Origin: a virus
Reading direction: 5' to 3' (one strand)
Virus record (IMG/VR): IMGVR_UViG_3300009285_004065
Span: 1 to 21,211 of that record
Length of the DNA: 21,211 bases
Shown here: positions 13,730 to 20,899 of the stretch, one piece after another
Position numbering within the stretch: position 1 is the first letter of the stretch
Layout: each line of letters opens with the position of its first letter
Made by a program: the position numbers and the translations under genes
Notes under the pieces: model-generated
Told to the model about the DNA's origin: nothing
Databases searched by the model: none
The model's input: the letters and a program-made list of their open reading frames with translations, nothing else

Positions 13730-15643
13730 TTACATGGAGGGCGCTTGGGGAGGCGGTTGCGCAGGTTGCTGCTGGGCAGCAGCTTCCTTGGTCAACGCTT
13801 CGCGGCGTTCCATCATGTGTTGTTCGATGAGCTGCTGTAGCTTTTCGTCTAACGAATCAAACTCTGGCGTCATGTAGTAATAACGACAGTAGTCATACAT
13901 ATTGATATGATCTTCGAACTCACGCGGGGCAACGTAGCTTCTGACACCATACTCATCCCAACGCGAGATCATCTGATCAAAAATCTTCTGTTGCTTGGCA
14001 TGGGCCAACTTCACCCGGTCGAACATGGACTCATCAAAGATGTCAAGGCCCCACTCGCGGGCAACTGCGCCGTAATCAAATCCTGGGATCTTCTCCAGGA
14101 ACGGGGCAAGCTGCATGATCTCTTGTCGCTTTGTCTGGGGGTCCAACGAGAACGACCTACCATACTGGGCCTCAAGGTCCCACCCACCCTTGAAGGATGC
14201 ACCACGAAGATGCCGGATATCCCAGGCCCCGTCTTCCCCGACAACCTTGACCTGCTTTTCGAACTTCCACTCATGTACTGCCAGTGACAGTAGGTATCGA
14301 TACAAATTCTGGATAGACTTGGTGTACTTGTTGTACAGCCTACGGCGCACCATGTTGCCGGACTCGATGGAACGATCCATCGTAAAACTTGAAGTCTCGC
14401 GAGTCATCTGCCCGGTCATGGCATCGTTCATACCCGCAAGGCCCTTCTGGCCCTCGGTCAACTGCTGCCGAATCCGCACTGAGTCAGGCATCGTTGACGG
14501 CGGAGCAAGATACTGAATACCAGAGAGTCCTGGACGGTTCTTAATCTGTATGATGTCAACCGTCGAATCGGTGACCGCCTCGTCATCAATCTCCGCGTCA
14601 CCATCTACCAGTAGGCGCACGATGTTGTGGACAGCCACGTTGGCAAGATCTTGCGTATCTAATGAAGACAAGATCTCTTGGATGGGAGATAGATACTCAA
14701 TGATGGACTTCCCGTACAACTCGTCTTCGATGTCAATGTCAGTCAGAATATCAAGTCCAAGCTGGGCATCTGGATTAAGATTTTCGCCGAATTCTAAAAT
14801 GTACCCATCGGCCAGGCGATAGCATCGTCTGCCACGCATCCCATTGATCGCTGCTCCCTTTTCGAGATACAGGATGATATCAACGGTATTGTCTTCTTCC
14901 TTGTCGCTCGTGGACCAGAAATTAAACTTCCATTTAGACCGGGATGAAGAACCTGCCTGAAGTTTCTCGGCGTGCTCTGGCCAACGAAGAATCGCTTCCT
15001 CCTTGGTCATTTTGAGCAGCTCAAAGAAATGATCCAGCTCGTCAAGGTTCTTAGCATTGGGACTAAGCCAGATGTCCCAGGTGGACGGGGAGTATACGCG
15101 AATGTCCCCTTCCATCCAGATGCAATCACCCTCAACACGAATCGGATCACCAAGGGTCGAATCAAACAGGGAGCGTAGATACCCAGTACCCTTGGTCAGT
15201 GTTTTTAAATTACGCTCGTCAACCCGCTCTTGAATGTTGTATTGGTTTCGAAGGAAGTTCTTGACATGGTTCGCATCGCTGGCAGCAGCCTTGTCCGCGA
15301 TTGTCTTGCTGTATGGCTTGACTACCACATCCGGGGGATTAGCTGACATGAGCGAGTGATTGTAGCGGATATACTGGAATATGTAGTTTACCGCGATGTT
15401 GTCAACGCCCTGCTCGCCCTCGTCCTGTGCCGCCCGCTCGAGATCCTCAATGCTGATGTTGCCGTTCTGCGGCTGCACACCAAGGGCCGTGTAAAACGCC
15501 TGCTCATTGAGTGACCACTGCTGCTCAAAACGCATGCGATCCCGCTTGGCCCGCTGCCAACGTTCCTCAACGTTCTTTTCAAACTCAGGTTTACCCCAAG
15601 ATTGAATCTTTAATGGTGCGCACAGAGCCTCGGATTCACTCAT
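13730..15643 (-). CDS. Portal protein
   Basis: A 637-aa protein. The ATG overlaps the stop of the small membrane protein gene (ATGA), pointing to coupled translation. Portal traits: an N-terminal helical part (VEERWQRAKRDRMRFEQQW), IFQYIRYNHSLMSANPPDVVVKP at residues 88-110 (the usual segment in which the chain reports Asn-Pro-Pro), a GTGYLRSLFD stretch (152-161), a wing and stem region, then a long helical C-terminal part and a Gln/Pro-rich tail (QQQPAQPPPQAPSM). The length matches long podoviral portals (P22 gp1 is 725 aa, T7 gp8 536 aa). It forms the dodecameric ring at the DNA entry vertex and docks the terminase. Gene order TerL, portal, scaffold, coat supports the call. Confidence 0.92.
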   Translation of the reverse strand: MSESEALCAPLKIQSWGKPEFEKNVEERWQRAKRDRMRFEQQWSLNEQAFYTALGVQPQNGNISIEDLERAAQDEGEQGVDNIAVNYIFQYIRYNHSLMSANPPDVVVKPYSKTIADKAAASDANHVKNFLRNQYNIQERVDERNLKTLTKGTGYLRSLFDSTLGDPIRVEGDCIWMEGDIRVYSPSTWDIWLSPNAKNLDELDHFFELLKMTKEEAILRWPEHAEKLQAGSSSRSKWKFNFWSTSDKEEDNTVDIILYLEKGAAINGMRGRRCYRLADGYILEFGENLNPDAQLGLDILTDIDIEDELYGKSIIEYLSPIQEILSSLDTQDLANVAVHNIVRLLVDGDAEIDDEAVTDSTVDIIQIKNRPGLSGIQYLAPPSTMPDSVRIRQQLTEGQKGLAGMNDAMTGQMTRETSSFTMDRSIESGNMVRRRLYNKYTKSIQNLYRYLLSLAVHEWKFEKQVKVVGEDGAWDIRHLRGASFKGGWDLEAQYGRSFSLDPQTKRQEIMQLAPFLEKIPGFDYGAVAREWGLDIFDESMFDRVKLAHAKQQKIFDQMISRWDEYGVRSYVAPREFEDHINMYDYCRYYYMTPEFDSLDEKLQQLIEQHMMERREALTKEAAAQQQPAQPPPQAPSM

Positions 15644-15828
15644 TTACCGGGCCTCCGACCTGACCGTAAGATATTCCGATATCGGTACCTGGCCATGTAC
15701 ATCAGCTTTGCCAACCGGGTGGACGCCTCTTGCTGCCGTTTCGCCGCAGCAATCATCCCGAGCATTATCAGCCCATTGAACGTGAACAACATGCACAGTG
15801 CATATGAGATGAACAGTATGTGTTCCAC
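15640..15828 (-). CDS. Small single-pass membrane protein
   Basis: A 62-aa protein that starts with GTG at 15828, with GGGG 6 nt upstream, just 3 nt after the large terminase stop. It ends in an ATGA overlap with the portal start. Residues about 4-28 are hydrophobic (ILFISYALCMLFTFNGLIML); the rest is very basic and helical (RYRYRNILRSGRRPGK), predicting a cytoplasmic tail. Its close packing between terminase and portal argues that it is a real gene. No family is recognised. A holin or membrane-docking role for assembly would fit, but neither is shown. Confidence 0.65.
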   Translation of the reverse strand: MEHILFISYALCMLFTFNGLIMLGMIAAAKRQQEASTRLAKLMYMARYRYRNILRSGRRPGK

Positions 15829-15831
15829 CGA

Positions 15832-17334
15832 CTACCCCGTCCTTCGCATGACACGAATACCAAGCCTTGACTGGTATTTGCTTGCTCGTACCAGCTTCAG
15901 CTTTCGTGCCTTGGCTTCTTTTTTCTTGCGGTTGTTGTTTGCCGCCCGGAGCAACATGTTGAACGTCATGATCTCAGACTGCGGTGTCCACTTGGGTTTC
16001 ATGTCCACGAAATATTGGAGCCCGTCCAGCAGGTGGAACATCTTGGAGTTGTGAATCGCACCGGGATTGGTCTCAGACCACCGTGCGGTTTCAATCTCCC
16101 CCTCAAGCTCCTCGCATCCATCTGGGACGAGGTAAAGCCACTGATCCAAGAAGGCATTCGTCACACCCTTGATCAGCTCGTTCTTGCGATCCTTTTTGTT
16201 GGGGCTGATGTAGTTACGTTGCCATCGATCTTTCCTGGCTTCTTTGATGAACCAGGTTTCATGCGGATCGCAGATGCGGCAGTGAATGCTGACACACCCG
16301 GTTTCTTTCTCGATCTCTTCGAGCAGCGTTGAGGCAGCCTCTCCTGGGATGTACTTCGCCTTGATGATGTACCAAATGCCACGCTGGTCATTGGGGTCTT
16401 CAGCCAGGAGGAGATACCCAACCTTCCCAGATGCAGCGGGGTCTAGGACCTCGGCGTGTCTCCACGAGCTGCTGTATCCCTCGGGGTATTTTTTGTGCAG
16501 CACGGGGTCGTAGATACCGTAGACGTACTCTTCCTCGTCAAGCCACCCACCCTCAAGTACCGCCCTCTTTGTTTTCTCGCGCACCTCGATAGGAAGTGCG
16601 TTCAGGCGGTCCATGATCTTCTTTTTCTTTTTCTCATCGTAGACCGGGTTGTCAAAGGCATTGAAGACGTAGAACTTCTTGTCATCAAACTCTGACTTAA
16701 TGAACTTCTTAACCCGGGGCGCTGGCTTTTTGGCTGTGTACGTGTACAGCACCAGGCCATCTTTCGCCTGGACTCTGCGGTCAGCTTCTTCGTACAGCGG
16801 GAGGTAGGAGCACAGCTCATCAATCCAAACCAACTCTGCATCAAATGACTGGATGCGCTTGGTACATCCCTTGGGTTCTTCATATGAAAAGAAGTAGATC
16901 TTTGATTTGCCAGCGAGTGGTCCGCACCCGACAATCGAGTACAGCATCTGCGACTGCCGGACCTCGCGGTATGTACCGGGCTCCAGGAAGGGCTTAATCC
17001 GTTTCTCCCAGTGCTCCTCGGCATGCTTACTGGTCTGTGACAGAACAAGGATGGTGACCGTGTTGGGCCACTTGGTAGCGATGTCAAGGTACGGGTGTTC
17101 TCTCTTGAAGAAGAAGGCGCAAGTCCTTGATCCTGCTAGAGATTTGCCAGACTGATTTCCCCCTTCAACCACTTGCGTAGTGCTCAGGGCCTGGTCTCTG
17201 AACAACTGTTCCTGAACCGGAGTTGGCCGGGAGTCGGGGTCAAGCGGGTTCATTGCATCGCGCAACTGCATTGATCGCAGCTTGCGCTCTGCCAACGCCC
17301 GTCTTTGGAGTTGTTCGACCTCGGAAAAATTCAA
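15832..17334 (-). CDS. terL: Terminase large subunit
   Basis: A 500-aa packaging motor. The ATPase has an adenine-side segment (TPVQEQLFRD, 38-47), a P-loop-like GGNQSGKS (58-65), Walker B LVWIDE (168-173) and a coupling motif around LYTYTAKK (196-203). The nuclease has LDPA (D298), ICDPHE (D356) and HLLDGLQY (D437), the three acidic positions of the RNase H-like fold. Together they cut and pump concatemeric DNA into the procapsid. The frame starts with TTG at 17334, right after the TAG of the upstream gene, with GGGG 5 nt before it. An ATG 63 nt further in (17271, Met22) has a poor ribosome site, so TTG is favoured but not certain; either choice keeps the whole motor. Confidence 0.95.
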   Translation of the reverse strand: MNFSEVEQLQRRALAERKLRSMQLRDAMNPLDPDSRPTPVQEQLFRDQALSTTQVVEGGNQSGKSLAGSRTCAFFFKREHPYLDIATKWPNTVTILVLSQTSKHAEEHWEKRIKPFLEPGTYREVRQSQMLYSIVGCGPLAGKSKIYFFSYEEPKGCTKRIQSFDAELVWIDELCSYLPLYEEADRRVQAKDGLVLYTYTAKKPAPRVKKFIKSEFDDKKFYVFNAFDNPVYDEKKKKKIMDRLNALPIEVREKTKRAVLEGGWLDEEEYVYGIYDPVLHKKYPEGYSSSWRHAEVLDPAASGKVGYLLLAEDPNDQRGIWYIIKAKYIPGEAASTLLEEIEKETGCVSIHCRICDPHETWFIKEARKDRWQRNYISPNKKDRKNELIKGVTNAFLDQWLYLVPDGCEELEGEIETARWSETNPGAIHNSKMFHLLDGLQYFVDMKPKWTPQSEIMTFNMLLRAANNNRKKKEAKARKLKLVRASKYQSRLGIRVMRRTG

Positions 17335-17733
17335 CTATGCCCCGATCGACCTAGCAAGGATGTACAACGAGAACGTACCAGCGGTATTTGATCCCTTGGT
17401 GTACACAATACGTGCGTACTCATACGCAAGAGACGTAGCTTTGATCGCATTTGTCGCAGCGGTGGCACTCGCCGTGGTGGCAATCGCCGAGCCCTCGTTA
17501 ATCCAATTGCTGCCATCATTGGATACCTGGAGCTGCCACGAACCATTTGTGTGCGTGCCGTCAACCCACACGATCTGCACCGAAACAGCGTCACGAGTCG
17601 GGATGGGAAAATATTTCGTGGTAGCCTTGCCCGCTTCAGCCAACTGAGGAAACTGATCAGTGGTATTCATCACCTCAGTAACGCACTTGATCCGTTGGAA
17701 ATCAAAGTTGCGCAACGAATTGGTTGTCGTCAT
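17335..17733 (-). CDS. Beta-rich protein, putative virion protein
   Basis: A 132-aa protein. ATG 17733 was preferred because GGAG lies 6 nt upstream; ATG 17736 is 3 nt from it and overlaps the metallopeptidase stop (ATGA). Residues about 50-130 contain a pattern shared by many phage structural beta-sandwich proteins: VSVQIVWVDGTHTNGSWQLQ, SNDGSNWINEG, then an Ala/Thr-rich loop and YARIVYTKGSNTAGTFSLYI. A decoration or minor capsid role is possible, as is another binding role. It is placed between the small-protein genes and terL, and its TAG is followed at once by the terL start. The family is not identified. Confidence 0.68.
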   Translation of the reverse strand: MTTTNSLRNFDFQRIKCVTEVMNTTDQFPQLAEAGKATTKYFPIPTRDAVSVQIVWVDGTHTNGSWQLQVSNDGSNWINEGSAIATTASATAATNAIKATSLAYEYARIVYTKGSNTAGTFSLYILARSIGA

Positions 17734-18032
17734 CATAATCTCCGTTGAAACTTCGGATTGAACTTGAGTAGCGGGAAAAAGTGTGTGTCCAAACAAGCGA
17801 GGATCATCTCAACATCACTGTTTGCGAACTTCACCGCGATGCCAGAGGCGTCAAGGGCCATGTGCACCATCTCGTGCATCAAGGTCAGCTCTCGCTGCCG
17901 TTGATTCTGCCGGGAATCAATGCAGATCTTTTTATCTGACCAGATTGATTCTCCTAGGTTGTTGTCATCCATCTCCCGCTGCGTAACCTTAAACGTGAAC
18001 CCGCATAGTGAAACTTTACGAGGTAACTGCAT
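17733..18032 (-). CDS. Small HExxH metallopeptidase-like protein
   Basis: A 99-aa protein. The ATG has GAGG 5 nt upstream, inside the end of the previous gene. HEMVH (residues 53-57), preceded by RELTLM, is a zinc-binding active-site motif. Glu75 in NSDVEMILACL is a candidate third ligand, at a spacing seen in small phage and ImmA-like metallopeptidases. The protein is just a minimal domain with no extra binding part. It lies between small terminase and terL and overlaps the next gene at ATGA, so it is made with packaging proteins. Possible targets are a scaffold, procapsid component or host repressor; the position does not decide. Without the fold being checked, a proteolytic role remains inference, though the motif is clear. 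Confidence 0.72.
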   Translation of the reverse strand: MQLPRKVSLCGFTFKVTQREMDDNNLGESIWSDKKICIDSRQNQRQRELTLMHEMVHMALDASGIAVKFANSDVEMILACLDTHFFPLLKFNPKFQRRL

Positions 18033-18041
18033 GAGTGCCTC

Positions 18042-18554
18042 TTACTTCGCAACGGACAGTTTGTTCGACTGTCGAAGGAACTCCTCAAGCTCTTCCTTGG
18101 TGTTTGGAATCGTTGTATCCAACACCTTGACTTCCTTGCGGGTCGCAGGTGCACGTCCGGTGATGTCAACAAGGAGCTTGCCTAGATTGATCTTCGCGGT
18201 AAATGACTTGGGGTCCTCGTCCTCCAAGATGCAGTAAACGGAATCAACCCACCGGTCCAGCAGGTACTCCATGCGTTCTTCGATGGACTTGCTATTAAGG
18301 AACCAAGTGCGGAATCCCGCAGTGGACCACCATGATGTAACCCGGCTGTCTCTCGTGACCTCTGCCACATCCTGTGCAGTAACACTATCGGGATCAAGAG
18401 TTGGGTTCTCTCGCATGCGCATCCAGAATGCAGACTTCACACGCAGCTGTGCATCGGTGGGTGCGAACACCATGTCGTCAATGACACGCTCTACTCGGTC
18501 AAGCTTCTGCTCGAATGTTTGTTTGGGATCAATCGTGCTTTTCTTCGTCGCCAT
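18042..18554 (-). CDS. Probable terminase small subunit
   Basis: A 170-aa protein, the first gene after the packaging promoter. The ATG has GTGAG 5 nt upstream. Residues about 35-75 are helical and could form a helix-turn-helix (VKSAFWMRMRENPTLDPDSV; TRDSRVTSWWS), as small terminases use to bind pac or cos sites. A helical middle (SIEERMEYLLDRWVDSVYCI) could oligomerise, and the charged C-terminus (KEELEEFLRQSNK) could contact TerL. Size is within the usual range (about 140-200 aa). Position, first of a block leading to terL and portal, is the main support. It may instead be another DNA-binding accessory protein. Confidence 0.55.
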   Translation of the reverse strand: MATKKSTIDPKQTFEQKLDRVERVIDDMVFAPTDAQLRVKSAFWMRMRENPTLDPDSVTAQDVAEVTRDSRVTSWWSTAGFRTWFLNSKSIEERMEYLLDRWVDSVYCILEDEDPKSFTAKINLGKLLVDITGRAPATRKEVKVLDTTIPNTKEELEEFLRQSNKLSVAK

Positions 18555-18572
18555 GTTCGCTCACAAAAGGTA

Positions 18573-18600
18573 CGCCGGGTGTGCGACTGCTCACCCGACG
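18573..18600 (-). other. Leader hairpin of the packaging operon
   Basis: CGCCGGGTG (18573-18581) pairs with CACCCGACG (18592-18600) through nine pairs, one of them G-U, around a 10-nt loop. It sits about 20 nt before the small-terminase start in an 85-nt leader. CCTTTTG follows on the RNA, a weak T run, so an attenuator or a structure near the ribosome site are both possible. Confidence 0.4.
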
Positions 18601-18644
18601 CCCAAAGGAGGGATGGAGTGTGGCTTTGCTCGACCACTATTATT

Positions 18645-18673
18645 AGCATACAGGACACAAACGTTTTTGTCAA
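18645..18673 (-). promoter_or_regulatory. Sigma70-like promoter of the packaging/head operon
   Basis: On the minus strand: TTGACA (18668-18673), a 17-bp spacer, and TATGCT (18645-18650). It lies right after the stop of the 87-aa gene (18692) and 90 nt before the small-terminase start, in an AT-rich patch with no gene. An inverted repeat overlaps its -35 and spacer. Confidence 0.72.
18654..18671. promoter_or_regulatory. Candidate operator: 18-bp inverted repeat over the promoter
   Basis: GACACAAAC GTTTTTGTC pairs at eight of nine positions. It covers part of the -35 and half of the spacer, where a bound repressor would block RNA polymerase. GACACAAA appears again as the last 8 bases of the window, inside a 12-bp identity (ACAGGACACAAA). 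Confidence 0.45.
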
Positions 18674-18691
18674 GTACAAAATGATGTGTTG

Positions 18692-18955
18692 TTAATTTTT
18701 TTCTAACCCGTCAATCTCCTTGATGAACTGGTCAAGGGCCTGGTGCAACAGCGCCCAGAATCCCCATTTAGACAATGGATTCTTGAGCTTAGCCTCAAAC
18801 CAGGGAGACTCCTCGCCTGGTGGCAGGAATCGCACGATGAAGGTTTCAAACCCAGCAAAGGCAGGGGTATCTGGGTCAAGGTCGATCGTCACTGATCCAA
18901 TATCTTCCCCGTATTCACGGAAGGTTGCACTGATTTGGTACTGCTTGGTTGTCAT
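18692..18955 (-). CDS. Unknown 87-aa protein
   Basis: Starts at ATG 18955 with AAGGA 9 nt upstream, overlapping the end of the upstream winged-helix-like gene by 41 nt, and stops 19 nt before the packaging promoter. The first 55 residues are beta-like with many acidic residues (ISATFREYGEDIGSVTIDLD), and the rest is amphipathic helix (LLHQALDQFIKEIDGLEKN). No motif or family is recognised. It is the last gene of the antirepressor operon, with no hairpin terminator visible after it, so transcription may read on into the packaging operon. Confidence 0.65.
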   Translation of the reverse strand: MTTKQYQISATFREYGEDIGSVTIDLDPDTPAFAGFETFIVRFLPPGEESPWFEAKLKNPLSKWGFWALLHQALDQFIKEIDGLEKN

Positions 18956-19235
18956 CTTTGGTATTCCTTGCGGCTACTGCCAGGGCTCGTGGCATGGTTA
19001 ATCTGCCGTGAATCTTACCTCGGGAGAAGTCCACCCAGGACAGGTACTGGTGCTCGCGCAGGTACAGGAAGTACTCACGCACCTTCTCCTTTGGTACACG
19101 CATTATTCGGCACAGCGGTGGGGTGTCGATGTCAAACGACAACCCTCGCCACCGCAACCACGGATACCGCCCGTACAGCATCAGTGCCAGGACACGATAC
19201 GGGTGCATCTTGTGTCGAACCATCCGACCGGTCAT
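18915..19235 (-). CDS. Small winged-helix-like protein
   Basis: A 106-aa protein. ATG 19235 overlaps the zinc-ribbon stop (ATGA). This start is preferred to an in-frame ATG at 19283 because of the overlap. Residues about 10-30 form a helix (HPYRVLALMLYGRYPWL). Residues 40-85 look like a winged helix: DTPPLCRIMRVPKEKV, then a recognition-like helix REYFLYLREHQYLS and a hairpin wing (WVDFSRGKIHGRLTMPR). The tail is polar. It could bind DNA as a regulator or replication accessory. No named family is recognised, and the fold is inferred from pattern alone. Confidence 0.6.
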   Translation of the reverse strand: MTGRMVRHKMHPYRVLALMLYGRYPWLRWRGLSFDIDTPPLCRIMRVPKEKVREYFLYLREHQYLSWVDFSRGKIHGRLTMPRALAVAARNTKDDNQAVPNQCNLP

Positions 19236-19483
19236 GCGCGCACCATTTCCACCAGTGCCATGGCAAGCAGTACGGCAAACCACAGCAGTAACACCAGATC
19301 AAATGTAATCTTCCCATCGTCGAGGAACCGCCATCGATTGATACTGGCATTGACTCGCTTCACCCATTCAGTACCACCGCACTTGGGGCACGGGACTTCA
19401 GGGGGTCGCAGGTATTCGTCCACGCTGCGCAGCACGTCAACTATTTCCCCGCAGGATTTGCATTCGTGTTGATACATTGGCAT
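19232..19483 (-). CDS. FmdB-like zinc ribbon with a membrane anchor
   Basis: An 83-aa protein. ATG 19483 lies 3 nt after the antirepressor stop and has GAGG 6 nt upstream; ATG 19477 is a second choice. The opening MYQHECKSCG is the start of FmdB-type regulators, and Cys8/Cys11 with Cys32/Cys35 (CPKCGGTEWVKRV) form one zinc ribbon. FmdB-like proteins occur in many phages with no assigned role. Unusual here is the end: residues 61-80 (FDLVLLLWFAVLLAMALVEM) are a membrane helix ending VRA. The ribbon is then predicted to face the cytoplasm. The operon context points to a regulatory or takeover role. Confidence 0.8.
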   Translation of the reverse strand: MPMYQHECKSCGEIVDVLRSVDEYLRPPEVPCPKCGGTEWVKRVNASINRWRFLDDGKITFDLVLLLWFAVLLAMALVEMVRA

Positions 19484-19486
19484 TGC

Positions 19487-20884
19487 TTACCTCACCGGGA
19501 TGTAGGCCGCGATGAATTCCCGAGCAGCCTGGTAATGCTGTTGCTTGATCGACTTCCAAGTGATTTCCTTGCTGACCGACTTGATGAACCGGGCTTTCAG
19601 TTCCCGACGAAGCAGTCCAGAAACTTTGTGATCACCCTTTGGCCAGTACTCGTTCTTGCGCAGCCATGCACACCTGGCACCCATTTCTTTTTCCAAAATG
19701 ACTTGCTGGTCTTGACTGAGGATGCTATCCTCATGTGCACCAATCACGGTAGCCAGCTGCGCTTTAATGGTATTGATCTCTTTTTCCTGTTTCGCGATTG
19801 TCTTGACATGCGTATTCATGTCCGGGGCAGTTGTCTCTCTCAGCTGAGGAATGCTGGGTGCTGATGACAAAGCCGCTATCCGCTGCTCAATAGAATCGAG
19901 GCGCGCAGTGACATCATCTGAAATCAAACGCGACAAATCCTCCCGGAGTGCCTGTAGAATATTGGCTTGCCCTCGCGGCAGTGTTTGCTGCTTGACCGAC
20001 TCGGCAAGCCCTTGCGTACTGTTAATGAACATCTTCGCGTGGTGATGGTAATCCTTGCCCTCGCCCATGGTCAGTAGAAAGCAAACATGGGAAGGGATGT
20101 GGTACCCTTTAGTAGGACGTCCCCTACCTGAATTTCGCCCAGATTTGGGCGTTATAAAATAGTGTTCGTTTTCAATGAGATCGTACTTTTTAATCCTCCG
20201 CTGAATCCAATTGCGAAAACTGTCCTTGACTCCAAGGTATGCCCACACGTCACGCGCCGAGAAGTTACCGTCAGCATCTGGCCTGGGTGCGGTGGGCTGC
20301 GCGGGGATCGCCGGCTGCTGGATCATCGGTAGATTCGTACGAGCAGCAGGCTTTTTCTCCCTGGCTGTTACGCGCAGATACTTTGGATCAATGTTAGCCA
20401 TCTCAGCGCGAACTAAAGCATCTCGCTCGGCCATCTTAACCCGTTTTTTGTGTCCTGCGGCCACTGCTGCCGCATCCATGTGCTCCATGCGGGTACGGGC
20501 ACCCTCAGTCACACGAGTAAAATGACCGGGTTCTATGATGTAATAATCCACACCATGGCGCAGTCCACACTTCATCCGCATTGTATTGAACCACTTGTTG
20601 ACCGTGATATGATCAACTCCACCAACGATTCCCCTGATGTCCTTGAAGATCTCAACGACTGGGTAAATAAAGGGCGAAACAGGTGTCGCTGTCTCCTGTT
20701 GCACAGCAGCGTTCACTTGCTGATCGGCTGCTTCCCCTCGCTGCTCGGGTGCTTCTACTCCCTGTTCGATTGCTTCAACTCCCTGTTCGGATGCGTCCAC
20801 TCGCTGCTCGATTGCATCCATGTGCTGTTGTGCGTTTTCCCTGGAACCAAAGATCCAACTGCAGACTTCTCTGATCTCTTTCAT
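19487..20884 (-). CDS. AntA-type antirepressor with ORF6C-like C-terminus
   Basis: A 465-aa protein. The start is ATG 20884 (GGAG 8 nt upstream); an in-frame ATG at 21007 lies upstream of the promoter -35 and cannot be on its transcript. Residues 21-62: heptad repeats of the form [MV]-[DE]-A-x-E-Q-x. Residues 78-160 look like a degenerate AntA module (VNKWFNTMRMKCGLRHGVDY). Residues 207-288 are a clear AntA/AntB domain: NFSARDVWAYLGV, FRNWIQRRIKKYDLIENEHY, GRPTKGYHI. Residues 325-380 may be coiled coil. Residues 385-462 match the ORF6C pattern (SQDQQVILEKEMG; GLLRRELKARFIKSVSKEIT). Such proteins relieve phage repression by binding the repressor or operator. It is first in its operon. Length exceeds the usual 200-300 aa because of the extra modules. 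Confidence 0.85.
   Translation of the reverse strand: MKEIREVCSWIFGSRENAQQHMDAIEQRVDASEQGVEAIEQGVEAPEQRGEAADQQVNAAVQQETATPVSPFIYPVVEIFKDIRGIVGGVDHITVNKWFNTMRMKCGLRHGVDYYIIEPGHFTRVTEGARTRMEHMDAAAVAAGHKKRVKMAERDALVRAEMANIDPKYLRVTAREKKPAARTNLPMIQQPAIPAQPTAPRPDADGNFSARDVWAYLGVKDSFRNWIQRRIKKYDLIENEHYFITPKSGRNSGRGRPTKGYHIPSHVCFLLTMGEGKDYHHHAKMFINSTQGLAESVKQQTLPRGQANILQALREDLSRLISDDVTARLDSIEQRIAALSSAPSIPQLRETTAPDMNTHVKTIAKQEKEINTIKAQLATVIGAHEDSILSQDQQVILEKEMGARCAWLRKNEYWPKGDHKVSGLLRRELKARFIKSVSKEITWKSIKQQHYQAAREFIAAYIPVR
20717..20821. repeat. 21-bp tandem repeats in the antirepressor gene
   Basis: Five units of 21 bp (20717, 20738, 20759, 20780, 20801), plus a decayed sixth at 20696. Each encodes a heptad such as MDAIEQR or VEAIEQG. 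They keep the frame and form a regular a/d-like helix or a flexible linker ahead of the first DNA-binding-like module. Confidence 0.85.
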
Positions 20885-20899
20885 CGCCAAAACTCCAAC

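Noticed and set aside
18668-18694. Terminator after the 87-aa gene
   Set aside because: AT-rich but no stem is visible between its stop and the packaging promoter.
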